DNA from: Priapulus caudatus | Lineage: Eukaryota; Priapulida; Priapulimorpha; Priapulimorphida; Priapulidae | DNA: 52,239 bases | Assembly: GCF_000485595.1 (NCBI RefSeq) | Contig: NW_014577108.1 | Span: 595,251 to 647,489, forward strand | Direction of reading: 5' to 3' | Shown: in pieces, positions 1 to 10,824 of the stretch | Numbering within the stretch: the first letter of the stretch is position 1 | Layout of the letters: each line of letters starts with the position of its first letter | Notes under the pieces: generated by a model | Database searches by the model: none | Told to the model about the DNA's origin: nothing | The model's input: the letters and a program-made list of their open reading frames with translations, nothing else | Program-made: the position numbers and the translations under genes

Positions 1-72
1 TACTGTCTAGCTTACACTATAACGTACTGTTTAGCTTACACTATAACGTAATACCTAGCTTACATTACAACG
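1..72. repeat. Three tandem copies of a 24-bp repeat
   Basis: Three head-to-tail 24-bp units sit at 1-24, 25-48 and 49-72. Each has the core CTAGCTTACACTATAACG or a variant (the third reads CTAGCTTACATTACAACG). The unit looks like the 30-bp satellite at 10.8-12.8 kb with about six bases missing between CTAG and TACACTA, so both probably belong to one family. The array may continue left of the window. The relation is my reading by eye. Confidence 0.75.
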
Positions 73-1043
73 TCTTGTCTTGTGCTAGTATACACTACTC
101 TGACAAATACGACTAGCATTGGTAGGTGATTAATCAAGCGCCAGCCCCATGTTAAAAAATTGCGTACGCGTGACTGTCTGACTGCGCAGCGCGAACGCAC
201 ACAGTTTGTGGAGGTGTATGAACAGATTCCGCAGTTGAAAGTAAATGGGAAAATAATAGCAGCCGCAGAAGCAACAATAACGATGAGGACGTCACCACCA
301 CTAAAGACAGAGGCAACGAAATCGACACAGGCGGTGACGACGATGAATAACAATGACGAAAACGGCAATAACCATGAAAACGGCGACGACGACGACGACG
401 ACGACGAAAACGATGACGGCAGCACCACCTCTATTGACAATAACCATGGAAACGACAGATACGGAAACGACGACGATGACGACAGCGACGATTGCGTCAT
501 TAACAACGGCGTCGTTGACAACGACGATACTGCAATTATTAAACAGACTTATTGATTAAATGATTACCCATCAAACACTGGGTATTTCCCGTCCGTCTAG
601 ACACATTTAAATACTGCGCTCACATAGCTCCCTCCATAGTGACGAATCAAATATTAACATTAAAACGTGCTTTAAAAGTTTAATGATTGATGCCTGTGCT
701 ACGTTAGTGTGATTCTCGTGCACTGATTAACTACTTATTTGTTCCAACGTACGATCAACGTTACATGCTCTGTGAATCGCGTCTTTACTAAGATCTTCCA
801 TTCTAACATAACACCGATGCCCGGGTATTCGTAAACAAATTCATATATAATGCAGATTTCTGGCGCCTGTTTAATTTAAATTAGAGTAGATTGCATGCTG
901 TTGAAAGCGTCGGGAGACATTCAAAACTTGACATAATATTTATCACTTCGCTACACCGTTTATCTGAAGACTCATGTATATATATATCTATACCGCTGAG
1001 CATTGTCTCTAATTAATGGTCTAGCACGAACCTATAGCACGAG

Positions 1044-1046
<3 letters not shown>
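73..1046. other. Non-coding DNA with a GAC-rich stretch
   Basis: No supportable gene. Between about 290 and 525 the plus strand is rich in GAC, AAC and ACG triplets, including a pure GAC run near 384-405. Open frames here encode only Asp/Asn-rich or Thr-rich low-complexity peptides on one strand and Ser-rich on the other. They have no recognisable domain. If the Hox gene at 6.15-6.6 kb reads leftwards, this lies in its first intron or beyond its 3' end. Confidence 0.5.

Positions 1047-1098
<52 letters not shown>
1047..1098. repeat. (TA)n microsatellite
   Basis: About 50 bp of pure TA dinucleotide, directly abutting the foldback at 1100-1145. Confidence 0.9.
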
Positions 1099-1099
<1 letters not shown>

Positions 1100-1102
<3 letters not shown>

Positions 1103-1145
1103 CAGGAGTAGATAATAAAAGATCTTCTATTATCTACTCCTGATA
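1100..1145. repeat. Short foldback with 18-bp perfect arms
   Basis: The arm at 1100-1117 (TATCAGGAGTAGATAATA) is the exact reverse complement of 1128-1145, around a 10-base loop (1118-1127). It is flanked by TA repeats on both sides, as expected for a tiny inverted-repeat element that targets TA. A related foldback sharing GAGTAGATAAT occurs at 35531-35584, so this is a family and not a chance hairpin. Confidence 0.75.
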
Positions 1146-1809
1146 ATATATATGAAACAAAAACGGAGGACCAGCATTATAACTTTGTAAGTGACCATAC
1201 GCACATCATACAAAAACCTACGTAACTAAGATGATTTGGAAAATATTGCAATACATTAAAAAGGTCACTACGTATATCATTAACCAAGCTTTCGTTAAAC
1301 TTCTCAATGTTTATATAGTTGAGGCTTGAAGGAGAAGAGGTTCACGCATAGGCCATTAGTGCGAATAACATTAGTATACGTGACAGTGTGCGATGTGTAT
1401 CCCTCCTCAGCACTATATTATTAAGCGCAGTTCAACGCAATGGCTATATGCTTGAGGTTGTCGGATGGCAATAAGGTTATTCTGCGAATCTAAATGATAG
1501 TGAAACATCTTCCAATTTGGTTAGATATCACCGTAAAAAATAAATGGTATTGTAGTCTCTAATGCGGGCCAACCTTTCCCATTAACACGTTATGTTTATA
1601 ATGTAATCTATTTTACTATCGAATATCAATGTAAGAATCTAAGATCTTTACTGTTTATTTTTATTTATAATTGTGGAATGGTTGGATAATTGAAAAATGC
1701 ATTTCTTGAATTTATATAGAGCGTAGTAGATAATATAGTGTTCTACGTGATATCTACGGTAATGTGCACATAGATAACTCAATTGGTCTAGAATAAGAGT
1801 ATATTCATT

Positions 1810-1810
<1 letters not shown>

Positions 1811-1894
<84 letters not shown>
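1811..1894. repeat. (CA)n microsatellite
   Basis: 84 bp of uninterrupted CA dinucleotide followed by TA-rich sequence. The Cys/Val open frame across it on the minus strand is only a translation of the repeat. Confidence 0.95.
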
Positions 1895-1902
<8 letters not shown>

Positions 1903-4900
1903 AATATATATACATATATAACTTTAACCATGTAATGTATACGAGCTAAACATGATTATCCAAAAAACATCGAAAAGTCAAAGCAAAGCGTACATGTGTA
2001 GCATTCAATGTAAGCTACGATTCTAACAGATACACCAAACGAGTGAAATGTACTCCGTTCAAATATCATTACTCGTGAGTTAAAACAAAATTCGATTCGT
2101 GTGTGGTCGTTTCATTTCTTTCAGTGATAAATTCCCACGGCATGGCAATGTTTGTACATGCCAATTATCACGATACTGTATGTATTTTACAGCGCAATGT
2201 ATTAACGCACTGCGTGCGCGGCGTATACGTATTTGGACAGGAAAGGGTTACAAAATACCTTAGAATCAAAACAAGAGTCACAATTATCAAGTAGCCATTT
2301 TTTATCGTCATTTTATTTCATTTATAGTTTCTTTAACGTTTTATCGTTTTTTTGTCCAGGATAATTACTATAAGAACTTTTATTATGTGCGATAAGCTCG
2401 AGAATTAGCGCATATATCTGCAGCTCTTATACCTTTTGGGTTTTAAAGTAAAAGTATTTTTAAATACATTATATATAGTGTGGGTAATTGCAGTTTAGCC
2501 CATCCGCTACGTTGCTATAGCATAGAAATATTGGTTCAGATGAGGCATAGCTTTATTGAGAAATTTACAATGATGTGGTAGGTCTATATGCAGTTATATA
2601 AGAAATGTAGGAAAGTATTTCGGAAAATATTCCGCTAATGTGAAAGTTATTATTCGACAAGGTACCTAATATTATTTCAGGTTTGTTAGTGTCCGAATTG
2701 TAGCATGATCATGTCATAATCCGCATCGACAAATAAAGCTCTATAGTTCTCAGTCTCACGTCATCTATATTTCTGGCAAATGTGAAGATGGTGCTAGAGT
2801 TCTGCAGATACCAGTGGTATATACTATATGTTTGTTAGCTATAAGGGTAGGCCCACGTATATGATAGGAGTAGCAAAATTGATTAATAACATCTCTCGAT
2901 CACTTCCTCATGTAGTATTTTGTTTTACGAAATGATATGAATACAAGAAGACATTATCACTTTAGTTTTATATAATCACATGTAGGGAATAATATTTACT
3001 AAATACTTATAGTAAATACTAATCTTACGATAACGGATAATCATTTATTATGTGTTATTATAAAATTACATGCATTGCTGTCTATAGCGTCGGTTTATTT
3101 TACAGACGAACGAGTGTATATTTATTTATACAGTTGCTATGAGATATTACGAAAAATACAACTTGTAAATATAAGAAATTATCAGTTCTGCCGCAGACGC
3201 ACAGAGGAAGCGAGACCAGGGTGTGAACATGGAGGCCCGCTCGGATATTGACGTCGTAAGAAGAAAAGGTGGCGAACGCGCAGGTAGTAAGAAGCGATGC
3301 GTGAACTGTTTCTGTCTTTGCAGACATTTAGCTCGACATGACAAGCACAACAAAGCTCTCAGTAGTCTGGCTCATGTAGCGCTGCATGTGCCGACGTCGT
3401 TTGCGCAATATATCACACGCACGATCACAAGGCGTTTACGTCTACCGGTATCACGCCTTACTCAGACCCGCTCGATCACCCCAGCACTCATCGATGCTAT
3501 CACTGCTACGCAATTGTACGTTTTCTTTGTCAACCCCAAATCACTTATCACATTCAATTACGAAGAAACAGTTGTTAATATCTACGTTGTGGTAGCTGGA
3601 TTATAATTCATTTGTTCGTTCAATAGACCGACCTGATGTTTTTTCTAACAGAGAATATAAATCAGGACCATCCCCCGCTGTAGGCCTGGGTACAGCTAAC
3701 AGTTGTTAACTGCCTATAAGCGCGTAGTTGTAGCCTCTCCCGCACACGCGAATCTTTTATAGCGCTAAACTTTTCTATCCGTTTCTTAACTTAAAGATAG
3801 AAAAGAAAAGCACCTCCCTACTGACCTTAAAGAATATGATGAACATATTTATCACGGAGTCTGTGGCGGTGGCGTCTAACACTTCCTATATAGATCTATC
3901 TATCCACGTGTGTTAGCGTTGAGATCATCACTGTGAGCGGCGTTATTATAGCTGGGCGAGGGGAGGCTGCCTGGGTGGCTGGGTGGCTGTCACTCGGTAA
4001 TATAACTGCACGGTGTAGAAGATAGCTCGGGGATACGCTCAAACGATGCACAAAAGCGAGTATACAGCTTTGAACACATATAGCATCGGCGACGGAAAGT
4101 TGTCGCGTGGTCGTTTGTAAATGTGCGCAGTCAAGACGATTACCCTGTACACGGATAATACGGGTAAAACCGCCCCAGTCATGATCACACGGGCGCGCAT
4201 GTTACGCCGTTACGTTTATAGTTGCTTGTTCGACTCAATTTCAGTGTAATTAAACAGCGAACAGAAATAATATAAAACAATGTAGTCGAACGAAGCGGTC
4301 ACTAACCATTCATATTCAACTTCCTATATCTATACAGCGCTATTTCAAACAGTCATACTCTACGGACGGTTTAGTAAGCGCCAGTTAGAGAGAATGTGTT
4401 AGCTGACTGCTGTTAAGCTAACGTAGTCAGACATATAGCTGCGACTGAAACAGTAGCGCGCGTAAATCATTTATCGTGCAATCATGGAAATGGTAAGAAC
4501 CATAAATTAAACGAGCTTTCATAAATCATAGTTGGCCGTCCAAAATGGCGACTGCAATATATTTGATGCTTATGCATTATATAGGAAACAGTTGCACTCT
4601 GTTCAGTATAAAGGTTTTTGTCCTCGTGGCAAGTTCATGTCTATATGTAAGCGTATATAGATGTATAGATTCAGAAACAGGATATCACCACAACAGTTAT
4701 GGCTGTTTGATTTTACAACACATCAAAAACACCATGTTGTTATTACGTGAATAAACACACAGGGTAATGGGCAATGAAGCGGACAGGTCTATTCCTTCCG
4801 TTTCTGATATCATAACTATTTAGAATAATAACAATGTTACGAATAATATTTCGCAGCGCACGCGGGATTATGGGCTAGACCGATCAGATAATGTTACGAC

Positions 4901-5149
4901 GTAATATTCTACGGCCCGTTGTGAGTTAGTTTTGTATATTTTATTCGCACAACGTGTGTATTATACTCACATACACGAGCAAAAAATTCCGTGTAAACCA
5001 GCGCTCACATAGAAGGAGCCGTTAGACTCACGCAGGTAAGTGAAGAACCCCTGTTATCAATAACGCTCGCTCGCCGCACATCACTGCCGTGGTTTACGTG
5101 TATGAAGGCACCGTAGTGATGGCGGGCGGACGGTGGCAGCCGTGCACGC
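1895..5149. other. Non-coding, probable Hox intron or 3' flank
   Basis: No exon is supportable on either strand. I looked here for a homeobox on the minus strand (the helix-3 stretch WFQNRRMKWKK would show as its reverse complement) and did not find one. Open frames such as 3223-3606 have no recognisable domain. A perfect plus-strand splice-donor match (CAGGTAAGT) lies at 5033-5041, discussed as a finding. Confidence 0.5.
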
Positions 5150-5340
5150 CGACCCGTAATTTGGTGAATCTTCTGCTGCAGTAATCAGCCGTTAATGAGG
5201 GTTGGTGAACCGCCGCAGCGTCTCCGCGCGCCCGTCATAGCCAAATAAACGCCGCGCATCTGTTTATGGAATCAAACGGTCGCCGACATAAATCACGGCG
5301 GGAATAAACAGCCGCCACTCTGCTGTTTACCTCGGCGCTC
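5150..5340. promoter_or_regulatory. Candidate cis-regulatory block near the Hox exon
   Basis: This stretch has higher GC than its AT-rich surroundings and many short motifs known from Hox regulation. They include TTTATGG (5262-5268) and CATAAATCA (5287-5295), which resemble Cdx/Abd-B-type sites. AAATAAAC (5243-5250), AATAAACA (5303-5310) and CTGTTTAC (5323-5330) are forkhead-like. Position in the inferred first intron, about 0.8 kb downstream of exon 1, fits an enhancer. Motif content alone is weak evidence. Confidence 0.3.
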
Positions 5341-6143
5341 GCATGCACAGAGTAAAAACATGATAAGTGGTTTCACAACAAAATATCTTCGCGTTGAAAA
5401 ACGAAGTATGCAGTCGTCTATATAGATTAACTAAGCACTGACGGGGAGTTAGTCGCTGACTTGGGACGCGTTAAACTTTTCTTTACATTTTCTTCGAGGT
5501 CGCAATTGCGCTGAGGTCTAGTTCATCTATTCTAAATACATAAAACGCGAGCAAGAAAGGTGTCCTCCGCTACAAGGAATGCGCATCTGTCACATTCCGG
5601 GAAAAAAGTGTCATTACGCGGAAAATGGTTCCAGTAGTCGGGATGCAGGTAGGAGACAATCAACTAACCGGAATAGTTTGAAAAAGATTCTCTTTTCGCT
5701 TTTTACGTATCTTTGTAACCTGTTGAAAGCAGGAGCCTTCGTTCTCCTTGTTTGGTTAACCTATCCTAGCTCGCTACGTCAGCAGGCTGTACCTCTCCAC
5801 ATGCAGTAGCTTTATCGTCGCCATTAATGAGTTTTATGGGCAGTAACTAGTTTGGAAAGATTCAGTGAGGCCATAAGGTCGACAATAAAGATGATAAACA
5901 ATCGGCTGCTTGTGTAAGCAATATCATAACCCACAGAACGAGAAAATGACCCTTAATGGGGTCGTTTTTGGCAACATTTACTGCCTGCGAGACACTGACG
6001 GTTCCGTAAAACATACAGCGCGCGTAATTTGCGAATGAAATACTATAGGAAACCTGCACTGAGTGTCAGTGAGGCGCGAAGTGGACACGCGCGAGGGTAG
6101 AAGGTGTGAGCGAGAGTTAGAGAGAGTAATGAGACTATGAGCT
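5341..6143. other. Start of the inferred Hox intron 1, non-coding
   Basis: Between the candidate regulatory block and the splice donor I see no exon. Small open frames here are unsupported, including one on the minus strand that overlaps the Hox exon in another frame. Confidence 0.5.
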
Positions 6144-6149
6144 ATATAC
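6144..6149 (-). other. Splice donor of Hox exon 1
   Basis: On the minus strand the exon ends ...TTTGGAG and the intron starts GTATAT. The split falls after the first base of a codon (phase 1), in a glycine-type codon, eight residues after the start of the hexapeptide YPWM. The open frame would otherwise stop within two codons (Ile, then TAG). Central Hox genes of the Ubx/abd-A group often have the intron after a glycine in this position. Confidence 0.75.
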
Positions 6150-6603
6150 CTCCAAACGTCATCCACGGGTATAGCGGCACTCGAGGAGCGTCGGCAGTCA
6201 CCTCCGGCTTCCCGTACGCTTGGTAGCGACATGTCGTGTTGTACATACAATTCTGCGAGTTCTCCTCTAGTCTGTAAACGCCATTCCACAGATGAGGATA
6301 TCCAGCAGCCGAAGGATCGGGGGTAGACTTAGCTACGGCAGCAGCCGCCGCTACCACTCCCCGGTCGTTCTTAAAATATGGATTCTGAAACTGCGTTTGT
6401 GGCGGATACTCAGCCGATAACATTTTGAGTTGGGACGATCCGTAAGTGTCCCCGTGTTCCTGTAACGTCATGCACTGGTTGTAATGTCCATAGTCGTGGA
6501 CGGCCGTCGCTGCGGCCGCCGTGACGTGAACGTTGACGGGAGCCGCCTGGCAGTCGTAATAACTACTATTGTTGGCAAAATAAGAACTCATATTACTCTG
6601 CAT
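6150..6603 (-). CDS. Hox transcription factor, first coding exon (central class, Lox4/Lox2/Antp type)
   Basis: This is the N-terminal exon of a homeodomain transcription factor that would act in the nucleus to set body-axis identity. About 151 residues are seen. The frame opens at 6603 (MQSN), but the conserved Hox N-terminus MSSYFANN starts at the second Met, 6591, which may be the true start. Visible parts: MSSYF; a Tyr-rich stretch (YYDCQ); Ala runs near residues 29-34 and 83-89; and near the C-terminal end the hexapeptide PLYPWMT, the docking site for PBC (Exd/Pbx) cofactors. A splice donor follows and the homeodomain must lie in a second exon to the left, outside this window. YPWMT followed by glycines at the splice resembles Lox4/Lox2 or Antp-type genes more than Scr/Dfd (YPWMK). 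The paralogue is not certain, so no symbol is given. A satellite array begins about 1.15 kb upstream. Confidence 0.9.
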
Positions 6604-7754
6604 CCGTGTGCGAGCTGCTTCCCTGCGATTTCTGGCGATTCTTAACTACGTCTAGACATGTTTTCAAACGCGAAATGTTTCACTATCTGTCATAGCAATG
6701 ATATGTTACGGCACACATAGAATTGGCGGACATGTGTCTTCGCAATTCCCTATCTAAGCCAATGAAATCCGGAGCAGCTCTGTGCACCAATGGGGTGGGT
6801 CGTGCCTGCTGCGTCACTCCGGCGTGCGGTTAGCGGCGCACGCGGGTATATTAGGCAAAGCGGTTATAATGAGATTCCATGCGATGAGCATCGCTGCCGA
6901 GTCTAAGACACGGAATCGCTCGCCATTAATCGATATTACACGATCCGTACGCAAATGAGCGGCTACCTGTAGAAGAACAGTGCAGGCGGAGGAACGCGCA
7001 GCTCGTTTCTCCCCGGGCGTGACTATTAACTGCGGCAAGCGCAACCATCGGGGGGCGCTATTCTAGATCGCCGCCATCATAAATTATTCGTCCAACTCGC
7101 GCCCGAGCGTTATACTATCTGTTCGAACGACTTTTTTCGCCGCACTTTCGTGGCTATATACGTTTGCTCGGCGGTAGAAGCGAAGCTTGCAGTAATCGTC
7201 GGTGAGAGCGTGTCCCTTCCCTGCCTGCATCGCTGCTCCTGCGTGTGTGCGCACACTGCGGCACGCGCGCGTGCGGCAGGCGTTATACAGCGCAATTGTC
7301 GAGTTCGTAAAATAAAACTTTATTGGCCGTTTACGTGTTTTACAGAGTGATTGATATGCAATATTAAAAGGGTGTAAGTGATTCTAAATAAAATTACCTT
7401 ACGTCGGTACGCGTTGCGGCTAGAACCCGCAGGGCGGCGCTGCCGGTAATATGCTGTGATTGTTATGGTTCACATGACAACGACGTACGGAGGCACGTAA
7501 GGTGCGGTTGAAATTATCGGGTAAATAATGTATGAAACGTCTCGCGAGCTCCCTCCGTCATTTCCCACTGGGTTTCGTGTAATTTATGCCGATTAGGTGC
7601 GATGGGCTGAGAACTAATTGCATCCACACGCTGTGGTATTAAATGGCACACTAAAGGTGCCAATGCGACCTCAGTGGTGGTGAATATATAGGGATTTCCT
7701 GCGCCATGTGCGTGTACGTACACGATGCAGTGTAACTATCGGGACAACTACAGC
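6604..7754 (-). promoter_or_regulatory. 5' flank and probable promoter/5' UTR of the Hox gene
   Basis: No coding region is supported. GC and CpG content are higher than in the AT-rich surroundings, as often seen at developmental promoters. On the minus strand a CCAAT motif lies at 6722-6726, roughly 120 bp upstream of the start codon, and another at about 7321-7325. I see no TATA box that clearly decides the start. Open frames at 6814-7044 and 7110-7350 have no recognisable domain and appear on both strands of CpG-rich sequence. Confidence 0.45.
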
Positions 7755-10700
7755 GCTGATGTATCCTTACACTAGTAGAGCTGATGTACCCTACACTATA
7801 GTAGAGCTCATGTACCCTACCTAGTAGAAGGCTGCAGTACCCTACACTTATTAGAGCTGAGGTACCCTACACTAGGAGAGCCTGCAGGTACCTTACACTA
7901 GAAGCTGAGTACCCTACACGAGTAGCAGCTGAGGTACCCTACACTGCTAGAGCTGAGGTACCCGGACACTAGTAGAGCTGAGTACCCTACACTAGTAGAA
8001 GCGGAGGTACCCTACACTAGCTAAGAGCCTTGATGCTACCCTACACTAGCTAGAGCTGCATGTACCCTACACTAGCTAGCAGCTGGGAGGGCTTTACCCC
8101 TACACTAGTAGGAGCTGAGAGTACCCCTCCACTTAGTAGAGCTGACGGTACCCTACACTAGTAGAGCTGAGGTAACCCTACACTTAGTAGAGCTTGAGGT
8201 ACCCATACACTAGTAGAGCTGAGGTACCCTACACTAGTAGAGCTAGGTACCCCCTACACTAGTAGAGCTGAGGCTACCCTACACTAGTTACAGCTGATGT
8301 TACCCTACACTAGTAGAGCTGACGGCATACTTACACTAGCTAGAGCCTGATGTACCCTACACTAGTAGCAGCTGAGTAACCCTATACACTTAGTAGCCAG
8401 CCTGACGGTACCCTACACTAGTACAGCCTGATGTACCCTACACTAGTAAGCTGAGGTACCCTACACTATAGAGCGGTTGAGGTACTCCTACACTATGTAG
8501 ACTGATGCTACCCTACACTAGTACCAGCTGAGCGTACCCTTACACTAGTTAGAGCGAAGCCTACCCTACCACTAGTAGAGCCTGATGTACCCTACACTAG
8601 TAGCAGCCGAGGTACCTACACTAGCTAGAGCTGAGGTACCCTACACTAGTAGGAGCGAAGTACCCTACACTAGTAGAGCTGATGTCACCCTAACTAGTAG
8701 AGCGAAGACCCTACACTAGTAGAGACTGATGTACCCTACACTAGGATAGAGCTGAGCGGTACCCTACACTAGTAGAGCTATGCTCACCCTCACACTAGTA
8801 GAGCCGAGCGCTACCTTACACTAGCTAGAGCTGTATGTACCCTTACACTAGTAGAGCTGATGTACCCTACACTAGCCATAGAGCTGAGGTACCTGTACAC
8901 TAGTAGAGCTGCAAGGTACCCTACACTAGTAGAGCTGCAGGTACCCTACCACTAGTAGAGCCCTGTCATGTACCCTACACTAGCTAGGAGCCCCTGATGT
9001 ACCCCTACACTAGTACAGCTGCTGTACCCTTACACTAGTAGTAAGCTGATGCTTACCCTACACTCAGTAGAGCCTGGAGGTACCCTACACTCAGCTAGAC
9101 TGAGTACCCTACACATAGTAGAGCTTGATGTTACCCGTACACTAGTAAGCAGCTGAGCGTACCCTACACTAGTAGCCAGCTGAGGTACCCTACACTAGTA
9201 GCAGCTGAGGTACCCTACACTAGTAGAGCTGATGTACCCTACACTAGTAGAGCTGATGTACCCTACCACTAGTAGAGCTCAGGTACCCTTACACTAGTAG
9301 CAGCCTGCGACGGTACCCCTACACTCAGTAACGCTATGTACCCCCTGACAACTAGTAGAAGCTGACGGTACCCTATCACTAGTAGCAGCTGACGTACCTA
9401 ACACTAGTAGAGCCTGACCCCGGTACCCCTACACTAGCTAGCCAGCTGATGTACCCTACACTAGTAGAGCATGATGTATCCCTACGACTAGTAGAAGCTG
9501 CTGTACCCTAAACTACCGTACAGAGCCTGATGTACCTACACTAGTAGCAGCTGAGGGGTACCCTCACACACTAGTAGAGCTGATGTACCCTTACACTAGT
9601 AGAGCCTGACGTATCCTACACTAGTAGAGCTGCATGTACCCTTACCACTAGTAGAGCTGACTGCTACCCTACACTAGTAGCAGCTGATGTACCCTACACT
9701 AGTCAGAGCTGATGTACCCTACCACTAGTAGAGCCTCAGGTACCCTACACTAGTAGAGCTGAGGTTACCCTACACTAGCTTAGAGCTGACTGTACCCATA
9801 CACTAGCTAGCAGCTGAGGGGGACTACCTACACTAGCTAGAGCTGAGGTACCCTACACTAGTAGCCAGCTGAGCCCTACGCCTAACACTAGTAGAGCTGA
9901 TTGTACCCTACACTAGCTAGAGCCTGAACGTTACCCTACACTAGCTAGAGCTGATGTACCCTACACTAGTAGCAGCTGAGGGACCCTAACACTAGTAGAG
10001 CGGCAGGTACCCTACACTATAAGCTGATGTACCCTTACACTAGTTAGAGCCTGAGCTACCCTCACACACATAGTAGAGCTGGGTACCCTACACTAGTAGA
10101 GCTGAGGGTATCCTACACTAGTAGAGCTGATGTACCCTACACTAGTAGAGCTGCATGTACCCTTACACTAGTAGAGCTGATGCTATCCTACACTAGATAG
10201 AGCCTGATGTACCCTACACTAGTAGAGCGCGAGGTACCCTACACTATGTAAGCTGAGCGTACCCTACACTAGTAGCAGCTGACGGTACCCTACACTAGTA
10301 CAGCTGACGCGTACCTTACACTTAGTAGAGCTGATCGTTACCCTATCACTAAGTAGAGCTGAGTACCCTACACTAGTAGAGCCTGAGGTACCCTACACTA
10401 GTAGAGCTGACGTACCCTTACACTAGTAGAGCTGATGCTACCCTACACTATGTAGAGCTGAGGTACCCTACACTAGTAGAGCTGACGGTACCCACACTAG
10501 TAGAGCCTGACGGTACCCTACACTAGCTCAGAGCTGATGGTACCCCTACACTAGTAGAGCTGAGTACCCTACACTAGTAGAGCTGACGCGTACCCTACAC
10601 TAGTAGCAGCTGATGCGCTACCACACTGTAGAGCCCTGAGGTACCCCCCTACACAGTAGAGCTGATTACCCTACAACTAGTAGAGCTGATGCTACCCATA

Positions 10701-10815
10701 CCACTAGTAGCAGCTTGGCTTAACCCTACACTAGTAGAGCTGACGTACCCTACACTAGTAGAGCTTGATGTATCCTAACACTAGCTAGAGCTGAGGCTAC
10801 CCTACACTGATACAG
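7755..10815. repeat. Satellite array A, 24-bp unit, about 125 copies
   Basis: A continuous tandem array of a 24-bp unit with the core TACCCTACACTAGTAGAG followed by CTGATG or CTGAGG. About 3.06 kb of it gives roughly 125 copies. Units contain the SpeI-like ACTAGT and the palindrome-like AGCT. Many units differ by single inserted C, T or G and by small deletions, so the period wobbles between about 21 and 28. Such scattered indels, with few clean substitutions, look more like consensus error than normal satellite divergence. No open frame persists. Confidence 0.95.
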
Positions 10816-10824
10816 CTGATACCT

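Noticed and set aside
160-555. Asp/Asn-rich 131-codon frame as a possible acidic-protein exon
   Set aside because: Low-complexity GAC/AAC repeat, open on both strands, without splice or domain support.
1-6100. Homeobox exon 2 of the Hox gene on the minus strand
   Set aside because: I scanned for the helix-3 motif and the RRRGRQTYT start in all minus-strand frames and saw neither, so the intron must extend beyond the window.
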